A stretch of 64,000 nucleotides of DNA from Cryptomeria japonica (GCF_030272615.1 NC_081414.1:50375136-50439135); one strand, 5' to 3'; shown: positions 35,497 through 62,005, numbered from the stretch's first letter. Program-made: numbers and translations. The notes: a model not told the origin generated them from the sequence alone.

Positions 35497-37001
35497 CTGC
35501 CCTGGTTGTTTTGACTTGGTGGTTTTTATGTGATTCTTGAATTTTTTTATCAACTGTGATAGATAATTTTCTGAAGTATAACATGAAAACACAACATAAA
35601 AGAGATAACCATTTTACTTGGTCTAAACAACGAGTGTATGTTCTGCGAGGATGTGTTCAAATCCTTAGTGTTTTAACAGGTTTTGATACAGATAATACAA
35701 ATCAGTCACTCTTTTTTCAAGGGTCATCGACAATACCATAGCTCACTAGTCTCGATACTCCGTCAGCTCAAACAACCTTGTCACCTCCTAGGGGGCGCCC
35801 GCTTTTTTGCCTTTTGCCAAAAATTAACTCAAAGTGAATTGCTTCACAATTGAATAGTTATCCTGGGAGTTATATGGTGAGTAATCTTGGGGGCATATTC
35901 TTCCCCACCCTTGCACTATGATATTGCAAATGTCTGGATACTGACTCGGCTCAAAGTTTCTAATGCTAAGGTTCGTAATCAGGCTTCATGTTCGACCGTC
36001 AATGATAAACTCCCTCAGGAGGCTTCCCAACCTTTAGAACAAAGGCTTTACGTATCGTAACGATACTGGGGAAGGCTAATCGCTGTGCGCAACCATTGAA
36101 AAGGACTTTCGTCACTTTCCACTTTTGATTATAGTGGGTTGGAACACTCGACTTCAAAGTTGTTCCCCATTTAGGTCGTTCCCCTCACACCGGCCAAAGA
36201 ATGGCTTTAAGAGTTATTAACTCCTCGAGAGGGTAGACCTGCTAAAGGATTTAATGCTCAAAAACACTGAAAGCGTAAGAGTGGTTTGACTTTTTGATCA
36301 CCTAGTTAAGGGGAGAACATATACCTTCCACTTTCGAAGCAAAGCATACAAGTGTTCTTTTTAGCCTTTTATTGCAATGATTTGTTTAAAGTCTATATGA
36401 AGATATTCCTCTACAAAAACATGGTGTTTATTTTATTTCCTCAAATTAGTGATTGTCTATTATAGTAAAGAAACCTGGTCAACAAAGCAAAAATTTTGAT
36501 TTTTGGTCAACAAAAGAAATCGACAAAAGGGGAAGAACTTCCCTCTTTTACTTTGAATAAATTGGACAAGTGAGGTTCTTTTTCCTTGCAAAAATGAAAG
36601 TTGATCCTTTTAATCACCAAAGGATGGTGGGGTTCTTTTTAAAGCTCCTTTGCAAAAATGAAAGTTTGTTGGTTCTTTTTAAATGCCCAAACGAAAATTT
36701 TCTCCTAAGAAAGCAAGAAAGATTCTTGTTGTTGTTCTTTTTAGGTAACCAAAATGAAATGTGAGTTCAATTTTAAACAAGAAATGAAAGAAATTTGAAT
36801 TTTTTTAACTAACTTAGCAAAGCTAGTAGAAAAAATTAAACTACTTTAATCCTTAAGTAAAATAAAACCTAAACCTGCAATCCAATTGTTAGTAACCTGC
36901 AGAAAACCAGTTAGTCAGTTAGCAAAAAGATGGTTTTGTGGACTTCCACAAGTCTAATTTTTGGGGCCTCTGTTACAAATTATTTCCTGCTTTCTGTCTG
37001 T
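35497..37001 (-). other. Middle part of element 2 leader
   Basis: No supported gene. Contains GTTCTTTTTA...CC(C/A)AA-type repeats (36340-36760) matching the element 1 leader, and scattered homology to it around the CATGGTGTTT segment (9864 and 36420). Confidence 0.5.
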
Positions 37002-37285
37002 GATGCGCTACTGAATGCACTGGATGCGTTACCGAATGCACTGGGTGCGCTGAAGTATTAATTGGATGCGCTATCAAATAGAACCGGTGTGCTAAGTTGT
37101 TTGCCAAATGCACTGGACTGTTAAATTCTCGTGCTGAAAGCTATAGGAAAGATTAAAAACTCTATGCGCTAAGTAAGGGTTCCCACACGCTAAGTAATGA
37201 GTCCAACGTGCTGAACAAAAGACCGGATGCGCTGAAGTTTTAACCGGATGCGCTATGAAAGGTTCCCTACGCGTCGATTCTCATT
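37002..37285. repeat. Second ATGCGCT(A/G) array next to the primer site
   Basis: About 12 copies of GATGCGCTA, GGATGCGCTGAAG and decayed forms (ACGTGCTGA, TACGCGTCG) between 37002 and 37285, within 100 bases of the primer-binding site. Confidence 0.75.
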
Positions 37286-37342
37286 TCCCGCGTACTTGCA
37301 AAGTTGGTCATATTCAAAAACCGATTTGATTAATGGGGTTAT

Positions 37343-37360
37343 GCCCCACGATGGGCGCTA
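37343..37360 (-). other. Primer-binding site of element 2, tRNA-Lys type
   Basis: The plus strand reads GCCCCACGATGGGCGCTA, four bases from the LTR. From memory, plant tRNA-Lys(CUU) ends GCCCCACGGTGGGCGCCA, two mismatches; the tRNA assignment is therefore likely, not certain. Element 1 uses tRNA-Trp. Confidence 0.65.
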
Positions 37361-37364
37361 GAAA

Positions 37365-38822
37365 TGCACGTGAGAAAAGTGGTTCAATGAAACTTAAATT
37401 GTGAAAATATTCGAAGACTTGCCCATATACCCATGAGACTATTGATGCAAGTTATGGAGCTATGAGGAATAACTTAACTTCCCAAAGATTGTTCCATGGT
37501 TCTCTATCTCACAAGGTCCCTCAAGCCAATGCCTTTGCTCTCAGATCATTGAGCAAAATGAATTAGGGATGACAAATGCAAGAATTAAGGATGCTTTAGA
37601 TCAAATCCAATATGAATGCATCCTATTTATGCATGATTCTAACAAATGAATTAAACTAGATGATAAGATGACAAGGTTAGTTACAATACTATCCTAACAT
37701 GATATACTAGTTATATGATTTAAGCTAAGATGATAGAAATGCATCTAAAATGATTATTAGATTTATTTCTATTACAAAGAGAGGCTAGATGTTTGTTAAA
37801 ATTGAGTATAAGTATGATGCTAAAGACTTGGATCTTTTTTTAAAATGGAGGGATGAGGGCTCTATTTATAGGAAAAACAAGGCAATGGATGGTTAGGATT
37901 GAAGGATCTTATCAAGGGTCAGGATTGAAAGTTATCAATCCATGTTTACAATTCTCACCAATGAAATGGTGACAATTGTCAACATAAGACTGCTTGAGAG
38001 GAGAGGTAAGAAGCATTAATTGCTTGAGAAGACCTCATGGTTACCTTAGGAGATAAGGGTTAAGGTTAGGTTAGGGTTATCCATTGGATAAAGCTTTTAC
38101 TCAAAGGGTAAACTCTTGTGCAAGGGTTAAAGGGATAACCATGGTCAAAGCAATGAATGCTTGATGAGACCCCTGGGTTAGATGAGGGTTGAGTTAGGCA
38201 AAAAGTCTCTAACCATGCCACAAAGGGTTAGTTAACCATTAATGGTTTGAAAGACTTTGGGGACAAATTTGTAAGAGTCCTTCCAAATTTGGGGTATTCA
38301 ACAAGTTAGCTTGTTGAAGGCATAAAGGCTTTAATGCCTTTGGAAGACTTTACTCCAATTTTGAGAAGTGACCTCCTCAAATTTATGGAAAGGGGATAAT
38401 TGAAGGGTTTAGGTTAATTGATTAGGATTAGAGGGATTCTAGAAGAATTCAGGAAGAGGGTTAGGAGGCAAGTGGGAGATGTAGGAAAATGCAAGTGGGT
38501 GAGAGATAATATAGTTTAATTAAAAAAATTGCTTTATTTTAATTTGGTTGCAAGTGGAGGATTTAAATAAATTAGATTTATTTATTTAGGGTGAACTATT
38601 TAATTAAATGTAAATTTAATTAAAAGTAGAGAGAAGGGATTTAATTAAATAAAATGATATAAAAGGCTTAAGTGAATTTAAATAAATAAATAGAATAATT
38701 TATTTAATTAAATAAAGGAATGTGGATGATTTAATTAAATTAGATTTAACTAAATAGAAGAATGAGAATAAAATGAACATTAATTATTCATTTAGGAATA
38801 TGGTTATTTTTATACGTCTACA
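37365..38822 (-). repeat. 5' LTR of element 2
   Basis: Starts TGCACGTGAG, ends ...ATACGTCTACA at 38822, followed by AATTG. Aligned with the 3' LTR throughout, with perhaps 50 differences and a small insertion near the right end. Confidence 0.93.
37862..37871 (-). promoter_or_regulatory. TATA box in 5' LTR of element 2
   Basis: CTATAAATAG on the minus strand; transcription from here would read leftward through gag-pol. Confidence 0.6.
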
Positions 38823-39900
38823 AATTGCACAGAGGGAATTTAGCTATTTTGTGTGTACCAACCTGAATGTGCGCCCTCGAGTAAGGAATGTGCAGAGGGT
38901 ATTTGCAGAGCTTAGGAATATGCAATGAATTGGATTGTAGTGAAAGTGACACGAAAAATTCTGTATTATAATATAATTTGAATGTGAAATGCATTCGATT
39001 GTGGTAGCTAGCTATTTTCAAATTTGAATTTATGTGGGAAACAGTTGGTCATGACATATTAAATATGCAGTCTTCCATTGTTTCGAATTGTTCAATTTTC
39101 TTCCATGCTTTGAATGAAACTTGGTTTTTTTAATTCAATTTTATGCAATTTCTTGGATATTGGGGAGCCTTACACTAGTTGTTGCAAATGCAGGTATCAA
39201 ATGCAGATCCATTTAATGCATGAAGCTGTGAAGTGAGATTTGAAAGAATGTATACTTGAGTGTCTAAGAAGTCTAAAATTGATTGTTTTTATGTCATGTA
39301 ATGCACCAATAGCTATGCATATGTAATTGTAATTGGAATACATTTGTACTTTTAAGCCACTTGCATAAAGTGGCAAATGTAAACATTAAGTTTTAAAAAA
39401 AATAAAAATGTTTATTATTTATGTAAGATGTTTTGTATTAAAATAGGAAATGTACCAATAGTTGTTTATTTTTTTCTTTTTTGTTTTCAACTACTAATTC
39501 ATTTGTGAATATGTATTGATGTTAAAATAAACATTTACTAGTATTTTTTTATTTATGTATGACATTTTTTTTTTAACTTTTTGAGGGGTCAACATGATAT
39601 TAAGGTGACAGTTATTGGAACTATTTCAATTATTGATACTCTTCCCCTACTTTCCATTGTAAACTTTCGATACTCTTCCCCTACTTTCGAATGTAAACTT
39701 TCTATTAAGTAATCCTACAAATTTATATATTTAACATTAATTGCAACACTTAGCACGCCAGTGTTTCCCAGTTTTAAAAAGAAACGTTGTATTAAAGGTT
39801 ATGGAGTGCAAACAAAAATAAAGTACAAAAAGCTCTGAAAATCAAAATTTGTTACCCCGCGCAAATCCAAAGGGTCCAAACGTGTTGACTGACCGTCGAT
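38823..39900. other. Intergenic flank between element 2 and the CDC7 locus
   Basis: AT-rich; no gene seen. A 20-base segment (CGATACTCTTCCCCTACTTT-like) is repeated at about 39633 and 39668. Confidence 0.5.
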
Positions 39901-39963
39901 TATCATTTCATCTTACGGCTCACATTCAATCCCGCCTTTGGCATCTTTAAAGCCATATGGAGA

Positions 39964-39971
39964 ATTGGCGC
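39964..39971 (+). promoter_or_regulatory. E2F-type site
   Basis: ATTGGCGC fits the E2F consensus WTTSSCGS. It lies 92 bases upstream of a second site, in the likely promoter of a replication kinase gene. Confidence 0.45.
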
Positions 39972-40055
39972 CACGAGCTTAAACCTTCACGTTGAATACG
40001 AAAGACCTATTTTCGAACCTGGTTTTTGAACTCCATTTTCGCTCTAAGGCTCACA

Positions 40056-40063
40056 TTTCCCGC
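40056..40063 (+). promoter_or_regulatory. E2F-type site
   Basis: TTTCCCGC is the standard plant E2F-binding core. It is 765 bases upstream of the ATG at 40828. E2F control at G1/S is usual for replication genes; here it is inferred from sequence alone. Confidence 0.5.
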
Positions 40064-40827
40064 TTTGATCAGACTCTAATCCGTCACAGATCTCCATATA
40101 TGTCTGCAAATAGTCGCGGACAATTCTTTTTCCGTTAAAACGAAATCAGAATCAGGCTTTTCTGTGAAGCAATACCAAAGGAACGACGAAATTACAATGG
40201 ATGACCGATTTTAGCAGGTCCCTGTCAAGATCTGCGAGTTTCCGACTTTGTGTGGCGATTTCAAGTATGCTGCTGAAGAAATTTGTTTTTAATCAGACCA
40301 CAGGTAGAATAATTCTGAATAATACTTCTTGCTCACTGGAAAGGAAGGAATCTAGTAAGATGAGCACGTAATCTTGATTTTAAAAGGCTGAATTCAGAAG
40401 AAAAGGAATCACAAATAATAGTTTCTCAGATCAAATATTGCAATTTAGCGTCTTCCTAGATATCTCGAGAGGTTACATTTCGGTTTTGGAGAGCTGATAT
40501 TGAACATTCGAGGGTTTGATCTTTTAGCTGTTTGAATTTTTTTCACATATAAGGCAAAATGAAGGTTTTTTGAGTTACAGGTTTAAATGAAGAGGCGACT
40601 TGCTTACATATTCAACTAAAAAGAAGTATAAATAAACCTTCAATTATTTTCCTTTTGAATAAGTGACAAAAGAGGCTCCAAGTGAGTGCGGCCTTCCGAT
40701 TGAAGACCTTTTTTGGTTCCGTGTATAATATGCCAAGATATGAGACCTAGGTGTCTTTCATTAGTACAATTTTTCTTGGAATATATACAAGCTTTAATGT
40801 TTTTGAGGGTTTGGAGTCATTGATACT

Positions 40828-41339
40828 GATGGACCACCAGGAGGTGAGATTAGAGATCCCTGGCACAGGCACAAATGTCAACAGTACAAGTTATGACCCT
40901 GCAGGGGAAAAATCATGGTATATCCTTACAATTTTGGCCAGAGTAGGCAGGCCAAGTACGCCAGAAGAAATTTCGGAGAGATGCAGGTTTATCTCTATAA
41001 CCCCGGCGGAAATTTTGCATCTTTGTTGTATTCCCGGTTCACCTCTCTACAATGTAGATGGTCTCATAACCTGCTCCCCTCTAGCAGTACATACTTTTGA
41101 CAAATTCTGTAGCAACTCAGTGTTAGATTCAACGTGTACTAGTACCAAAGAAATGGTAAACGAGCTTCGTTTAAAAGGTCCAAGAAAAAGGCTCCTCGGG
41201 GAGGTGGTAAAAACTGTTTCTTCCAGACAAGCAAAGAGAGTCTGCAAACCAGGTACAATTTGTGCTTTAGAGAAGCGGCGGCAATCTCAAAACCCTTCTC
41301 CTTTAGGTCGAGATTCGTCAAATATTTCCCCGAATTTGG
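40828..41339 (+). CDS. Probable first coding exon of the CDC7 gene (N-terminal domain)
   Basis: Open from the ATG at 40828 (MDHQEVRLEI) for 170 codons to a good donor (TTTGG|GTATGT). The core SWYILTILARVGRPSTPEEISERC...IPGSPLYNVDGLITCSPLAVHTFDKF looks like a real folded domain. I recall plant CDC7 proteins opening with a related segment before the kinase domain, but cannot check it. Same strand, 5.6 kb upstream of the next firm exon, and just downstream of two E2F-type sites. It ends in phase 2, which joins the frame of the segment at 41568. Confidence 0.55.
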
Positions 41340-41567
41340 GTATGTTTCTGCTCTGGGGTTTTGCAGTTTTATCGAAGACTGAAATTTTGATGGGCGTTGG
41401 TTTTTCATTTTATATTTTTGACTGGGCTAAAGTCTCAATGACAATTGACCTTGTGATTTTTCTTTATTTTGTGAATTAGTGGGATTTGGAGTTGGTGATG
41501 GGGTTCCTGAAGTTAATAAAGCTACTACAGTTTTCGATGGAGCAGCTAAATGTGACGAATCTTTCAG

Positions 41568-41772
41568 AATTGAAGATGGATATTCTGGAGGTAATGGGAC
41601 TCCCGGTGAAGGAGTTCTTGGAGTTGGCGATGGAGATGCTCAAGGCTATGGAGTTCCTGGAGTTGGCGATAGAGATGCTCAAGGCAAAGGAGTTCCTGGA
41701 GCTGGTGATAGAGTTACTAAGGATAGCGTAGCTCCTGAAATTGAGGAAGAAGCACCTACTGGTGATAACAAG
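41568..41772 (+). CDS. Possible second coding exon of the CDC7 gene, Gly-rich repeats
   Basis: The acceptor GAATCTTTCAG|A gives a frame that continues exon 1 without a stop (IEDGYSGGNG...). It contains three 13-residue repeats of the type GVPGVGDRDAQGK and ends EEEAPTGDNK before a weak donor (AAG|GTTCTA). From there, phase 0 would fit an acceptor at 46957-46958 (AAACAG). The nearer acceptor at 41478 gives an immediate stop. Joining is inference. Confidence 0.35.
41611..41727 (+). repeat. 39-bp coding minisatellite, three copies
   Basis: Three 39-base units beginning GGAGTTC(T/C)TGGAG. The unit length is a multiple of three and the frame stays open through all copies, which favours coding. 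Confidence 0.8.
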
Positions 41773-44060
41773 GTTCTACGAGCTTACATTCTTTGTCAAC
41801 TTGAGTTAGTCACAAAGCCAATGCATTATTTTTATGATGTTTTTCACTTTTAGATTTCATAGTTTGCAACAGGTGTTTCACCGAATCAGAATTATTTATT
41901 TGTCCTTTCTTTTTTGATTTCAAGCCACTCGTTGCTATTTTCGGATTATTTGAATATTTTCCGTGCAGGACAGTACATAATTTTTTTTCTTTCTCTTTAA
42001 ATACATGGTCCGCTAAAGCTTAGACTAATAATTTTTCAATCTCTCCTATCTAACTGCTGTGATTTGAGCCATGGCTCTTGTTCTTATGCCAGCATTCAAG
42101 ACTATTCAAGATGTGCGTATGGAATCAAAACATGGGTACATGGAAATGGATAAATGCGAGATTTTTCATAATTGTTTTTTTCAAAGAATTCAATACATCA
42201 AGTATTTGGTAAAAATGCCTAAACTTGCCATTCTCGTACACTCACCTTCAGATTGATATCACAAATAGACACACAGATCTAGAGTAGTGGACTTTTCGGC
42301 AATCTTTTTTGCGAGCAATGCTCATGTCCTTGCAAGCTTCCCTCTTTATGACAGCTTCACTATTCACAATTCTAAAAGCTGTCTCTGGACTAAGAATATT
42401 TACAAAACATGAAATGAATCGCCTTCCAACAATCACAGGTTGTTGAAGGTTGAAATAGAACTTCCCAAGATATACAATTAAAGATGGATGAAATGAGATG
42501 CATGTTACATTCGGCATTTGGATGTGCGTCAAAAACATCAATGTGTAATGTGTGGCATGCATTCTACAACTCAACTTTTGGAAGTGTTCATAACATGGCT
42601 CTTGTGAAGGTTCAGTTGATGAATAACACATGGCATGTCTATTGACACGAGATACATTGATCCTCTCATACTTAAGCATTCAATGTGGTATTTACATTGC
42701 GAGACATGATACCACAATATAATTATTCTATTGACCATGTTATGTCTTGTAAGTTGGCCCATAATTTGAACCTTGCAAGTTATTGTTGTTACTAGACTGT
42801 AAGGTGAATAACATGGTGCCAGTTACATAATATCAGATCACACGAGGATCTTGATGATACCCTTACGCTCCTTTTGAAAAATCACGTGGTTTCTGTAAAA
42901 GCAACACTCATTATGGTCTTGGTAAGGTATTGCTCCTGCAATATCACATACAATGGTTTTTTTAATGGCATCGTAGGATTCCTCTTGAAAAATTTAAGAT
43001 TTCAGAAAAATAAGCAATCAATTCTGAGTCCATACAACGAAGTTATGACCTCTACAAGTCTCTGGCCTGTTTGAGAATGTGTCATTGTGGCCAGATCATA
43101 AGGTGATTATCAATATGATCATCCCAAGATGCTTTCTAACATGGTTCTTCTCTCAATATTTTAACAAAATGGTCTTCAAAATGGTCTTGCATTCTTGGAC
43201 CACACAATGGTGTAACATATCTTACTTTAATTATTCTGTTCAGGGATTAACCTACGCCAGAGACTAAGTTCTACAATATTTACTAGTAAGCTTATGACTA
43301 ATATGATATTATATTGTGTATTTTAGATATTAGCATGAAAATGCATCAAAAGTTGAATACTTTTCATTTTTCTAATATATGTTCTGGAGGTTATTAGTAA
43401 GTTGTCTTGAATTTCTGTCTTTGTTATGCATAAAAGTGAGAGATCTACCTTTGTTTTTTGTTGCTTCTATTGCTTTGTACATTCTCATATGGTGACCGAT
43501 AACCATCTTTTTAACTTCACTTCGTTTCCTTTTGTGTCTCATTTCAAAGGAGGCTAGATTATTAGAGATGGAAACTTTACAAGAGGCATTACACTCGGCG
43601 AATTTCACAAAAGAATTTTTTTTTGGGAAATATTGCAGGACCATTGATAACTTCACAGTAGAAGAACTAACTTTATGACTTTCTCTCAAACATATTCCAA
43701 GAACATGAATATAGTGAATTGAATTCTCTAGAAGTTTGTGGGTTGGAGTGAAACCACAAGGCCACCGAAATTTCATTTTTGGCTCAGAGATGAAGTTTTT
43801 GCAAGCATTGTAGAAGATGTCACAATGATTAGGGGTGTTGACATCAACATCTATAGGAGCGAGCTATGACCTTGCATGCCCAAGTATAGGAATTGAGAAC
43901 ACCCAAGACAGTTCAAGAAATAAAATTATGGCATTTGCAAACTTGAAAAAAAAAAGCTACAAGAGTGGTGCAGAGAAGTGACCAGGATGGTGAGTTGGGG
44001 GCATTTGTTCATAATCAGGGACAGGGTGTGTTATGATATTGGATCTTAGAAGGTAGTGTA
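41773..44060. other. Non-coding stretch, probably intron of the CDC7 gene
   Basis: No supported exon. AT-rich with long low-complexity segments; reading frames here are short and show no recognised domain. Confidence 0.45.
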
Positions 44061-44960
44061 ACTTGACATTAGTTTTAACAGTGAAGTATGATGACTTAAT
44101 AACACATCAATACTTAACATGTTATTATTTTGGATGGTTGAACAAATATGTGAATTTGGTTGTGGATTGTCATGTTGAGTTAGATTTCCATGACTTAGAG
44201 TTAGAACTATGATAACCAAGTGTTGAAATTGTGGAGTTTGCAATGCAAACCGATAAGATCACAGTGTTTGTTTGTAAAAATTGGACAATCACAAATTCTC
44301 AAATAATTGATTTGTTTCGAGTGTTTATGTGTAAGAAATGTGCAGGCCACTGACAATGGCAGCAGTAACATGTGCAAAGAGATTGAGAAACCTGGTAATG
44401 CATTGAGGAACCTTACAATCTTGACTGCAAAATATACAAGAGTTAGTTATGTGATTGCCAGGTACAATTATGAAATCGTGTACATGACCTGAGTAGGAAG
44501 TCTAGTGTAACTTGACAATAGTTCTAACAGTGAAGTATGATGACTTAATAATGCATCAATACTTAACATGTTATTACTTTAGATGGTTGCACAAATATGT
44601 GAATTTGGTTGTGGATTGACATGTTGAGTTAAATTTCCAGGTTTAGAACTGTGATAAGCAAGTGTTGAAGCTGTGGAGTTTGCATTGCAGACCAATGATA
44701 TCACAACACTTGTTTTTGTATAAAATTGAACAATCACAAATTCTCAAACAATTGATTTGTTTCAAGTGTTCACGTGCAAGAAATGTACAGGCCATTGGCA
44801 ACGGCAACAGTCACATGTTGAAAGAGATTGAGAAACCTGGTAGTGCATTGAGGAAGCTTACAATCTTGAATACAAAAATATAGAGTAGTTAGTAATGTTA
44901 TTCTCAGGTACAATTTTGAAATCTTGCACATGGCTTGAGTAGGAAGTACTGAATAAGGGG
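44061..44960. repeat. Diverged tandem duplication, unit ~447 bp
   Basis: ACTTGACATTAGTTTTAACAG at 44061 recurs at about 44509, and the two units stay alignable through AGAGATTGAGAAACCTGGTA (about 44378 and 44824). Old copies with many differences. Confidence 0.75.
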
Positions 44961-45125
44961 AAGAAAATGTCTTGGGGACTGCTACTTGGTGGAGGGAGTG
45001 ATATCGTATGATACAGAATTCTATTCGGAATTTGTCTGGCTTTTCGGTTGTAACATGCAGCAGAATTAGTGACATGACACATATGTTACGGTTTATTGTA
45101 AGACAGTGATGTGAGATGCTGTTTG

Positions 45126-46150
45126 GAAGGGACAATGTATTAGATCACGAGCTTGGTAAGGATTGTTTTGTAGCAGGGAAAAATAATGTATATGAAAAGT
45201 TCACCAATTGATCAGGTGGTTGGGGTCCTTGTAACTAAATTCAATGTAATTAAATTCCTTGTAACTAAATTCAATGTAACTGATTGCATGCATACAACTG
45301 GAAGCCAATTGCGAAATGGGGAAAAAGAAAATGGGCTAGATGGATTGTGGCTTCAAGATAGACTGTTGCACAATTTCCCATGACATAAATATTTTAAGTA
45401 TTTATATTTGTGTGCTGTTTTATCATTTTGTGTTTGCAATTAAACATTAGGAGGATACTATTTACTTGATACTCATAAAGGTGTGCACGCACACTGTTTT
45501 GTTATCAGGGAAGTCACCACGGTTAGAAATAGAATGCTTATGGAGACCCTCAAGAATACTGACTTTATTAGCTTTTGAGCCAAAGATTATCAATACATAG
45601 TGATGAGAGAGGTCATTTGGAAGGGGCAACGTATTATTATATTGTGAGCTTGTTAAGGACTGTTTTGTAGCAGAAAAAATAATGTATATGAAAAGTTCAC
45701 CAACCCATCAGGTGGTTGGGGTCCTTGTTACTAAATTCAACGTAATTGATTCCATGCATACAACTTTGGAAGCCAATTGTGAAATAGGGAAAAATGTAAA
45801 GAGCCGGATGGATTGTGATCTCAAGAGAGGTTGTTACACATACTCTATATCACATAGATATGTAAACTTTTTATAGGTGTGCTCTGTTTTGTCATTTTGT
45901 CTTTGTAAGTAAATGTTAGGACAACATTATTTACTTGATACTCGTGAAGATATGCACATGCCCCCCACATGCTGTATATGTTATTGAGGGAGTCATCACA
46001 GTTGGACATAGAATGTCTAAGAAAACATCCAAGAACACTGACTTGATTGCTTCTGAGCCAAAGATTAACAATCCAGAGAACATCCTTTTCTTCAGATTAC
46101 ACACTGTTTATGTTATCAAGGGAATCATCACATTCAGACGTTAGGTGTTT
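45126..46150. repeat. Diverged tandem duplication, unit ~495 bp, plus a third partial copy
   Basis: Unit starts near GGAAGGG(A/G)CAA(T/C)GTATTA at 45126 and 45619. ATAATGTATATGAAAAGTTC is repeated at 45185 and 45681. The end segment (GTTAT..GGGA.TCA.CAC) appears a third time near 46110. The repeated frame MYMKSSP... is a product of the duplication. Confidence 0.7.
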
Positions 46151-46919
46151 AAGAAAACCTTCATGAGTAGACTTTATTAGCTTCTTTATTTGTAGATTAA
46201 TAACTGAACCAAAGGACATTCTGACTCTGCTGAAGAATTTAGAGAGTTCTTTTGCCTTTCATGGCTTTGTTTTTGCCACATTCCTTTGCTGATCATCACA
46301 TCCTCCTTGAGACTTGTAAAACTCAACCTTATAACCATATTCCTACCAGATTCTAGCACTACTCCCTTTTTGCCATTGAATTTGCTTGTTTTATTTCAGT
46401 TTCATCTGCTATGAATAATTTTGTAGTTTAAAAAAAGGTGTTTGATATAAACTTTGGCCCGTTTTGCTTTGAGATGAAGGGGCCAGTTATGTAGATTTAT
46501 TTTGCCTTGTATATTATTTAATTGCCAAATTTTTAGCCCCTTCATTCTCTAATGACAGGATAAATAGAGCAAAGCCAAGTTTCAGTCCAAACATCTATGT
46601 TTTAATTTGTACCTTACATGAGTTTTCTTTCAGGCTCCCAAATATATGGCTATCAGCTTACAGAACAGTATTGTTATCTTGCATAGACTTGCTTTATTAT
46701 AGAATGTGGTATCTTTTGCACTTTAATTTTATAATAGTTATGTAACTTGTGTGGCTTGTTTTCCTATTCTATTCAATTTTTAAAACACATGAAATTTGCT
46801 TCTGATTCAAATTCTATGTAAAAGATATAATTTACTATGCAGTTGAAATGCTTGAAAGCTTTATCAAGTTACAAGATATCTTTTCTTTCTGTGTAATCGT
46901 CAACTTTCTGTGAAAATAA

Positions 46920-60619
<13,700 letters not shown>

Positions 60620-61758
60620 AAAAGGCAGTTTGCCTACCATCCAAGCCTTCTATGGAATATAATGCTTCAAAGGTTCCCCAGTTTTACATTAAGGTAGAGT
60701 TCATGGGTTTATTTTCCTTTATTCGTAGCATAAAGTTTATCAGGATGCTGAATATACTTCAATTTATTGTTTCAGGTGATCGCAAGATTACACCGTGGGA
60801 AGCTATAACCATTGTATATTAATATCTTGTATCATACTTGATTTCTCTATCAGCTTCCATTTTTCTGCACTGAGAAAAGATTCTATCATCTCAAGGCTAA
60901 TGAATGATACTGCTGTGGTGTAGTTGGAACTTGATTACTCCTCTCCAGGAAGTGTTCAATCTTTTTTTGAATCATATAATTTGACAAGAGCATAGTTGTG
61001 CCTACTATGCTAATTGTAAACTGTTCTACCCAGTTTGCTTTAACAAAACCATTCCTCCCAGCAGCTGAAGTTGCTTGTTAACATTCATTAAAGCAACTCT
61101 TGTAACCATAGGATTACATTCAAAGATAAATTCATTTTTAGTCCATTTAAAAATCTACAATCTCTGTAAACTTATGCATGGAACCATTTTTTCCCCCTTT
61201 ACCGAGTGCATTGATGTAAAAAATTTCATTTCAGTTGTGTTTGAAATTGCAAGGGTGAGGAGATGAGGCCATATATGCAGAAACGGGAATGAATCTAACT
61301 GAGATTAGCCAATAATTATTTTTCAGTTTTTATTGCGTATACTACGTAAACACGATACGTTGTAACACAATTGATGATTAGCTTTATTTCATTTGCGCCT
61401 TTTCATCCTCACAGGTTTGATTGATAAAGCAATTTTCCTGTGGTATCTAAGCTGTTTTCTAAATGGGTTTGTATCAAAATTCAACTGGTTAATGTCCAAT
61501 GGGATACTCCAGTTAATAGTGGATAAAGATGGCTTACAGAGTCACAGCTTTGGAGCTCCCAGGTTATCTCAATAAATTTATAACCTTCAGCCATTCTGCC
61601 GAATCAGAAACGTCTTTATGAAAGGTATATGAAGCGGAAGACGTCCACAAAATAGGCCTATTTAGGCATCCTGGTGTTGAACTTGGGCCTCGCTTGCAGA
61701 TCTAATTGTTAGCTTCTGTTATGGGGTATAAAGGGTTCTTCTCGTCTCTCCTCCCGCT
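60620..61758. other. 3' flank of the CDC7 gene
   Basis: Presumably 3' UTR at the left and intergenic sequence beyond. No gene seen; a poly(A) site cannot be placed from sequence alone. Confidence 0.4.
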
Positions 61759-62005
61759 GTTTGTGTGGAAGGAAACTCACATCTTGCTTTGAAGAAATGT
61801 ACTGTTTAAGGATTGGGCATCGTTTATCAAGATCAAGGAAGTGAGATTTTTAGCAGGATATCTTAAGTCGAGTTCCACCATGTTTGTGTGGAAGGAAACT
61901 CACATCTTGCTTTGAAGTAATGTATTGCTTAAGGATTGGGTCTCGTCTATCAAGATTAAGGAAGTGAGGCTTTTAGCAGGATATCTCAAGTCAAGTTCCA
62001 CCATG
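61759..62005. repeat. 123-bp tandem duplication
   Basis: GTTTGTGTGGAAGGAAACTC begins at 61759 and 61882, and both units end ...GAGTTCCACCATG-like. About 90% identity by eye. Confidence 0.85.

Larger units (their letters stand above)
14276..38822 (-). mobile_element. Tat-lineage Ty3/gypsy LTR retrotransposon, element 2 (complete, nested insertion inside)
   Basis: Seen: two LTRs of 1450 and 1458 bp, roughly 96-97% alike by eye; a primer site next to the right LTR; a polypurine tract next to the left LTR; and flanking bases GATTG (left) and AATTG (right), a 5-bp target duplication with one mismatch. Total 24.5 kb, or about 18.7 kb without the nested solo LTR. Order on the minus strand: 5' LTR, primer site, leader, pre-gag ORF, gag, protease, RT, RNase H twice, integrase, then an antisense PMD gene, polypurine tract and 3' LTR. 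Size, double RNase H and an antisense extra ORF after pol fit the Tat/Ogre group. Coding regions contain several frameshifts and many stops, so it is dead as an autonomous element. Confidence 0.93.

Noticed and set aside
42071-43776. Several 60-140 codon ORFs in the region downstream of the 5' exons
   Set aside because: No domain, no splice-compatible context and composition typical of AT-rich intron sequence.
44307-45876. Repeated short ORFs (about 61-73 codons) that could be a small gene family
   Set aside because: They follow two old tandem duplications, keep no common frame end, and show no codon-level conservation by eye.
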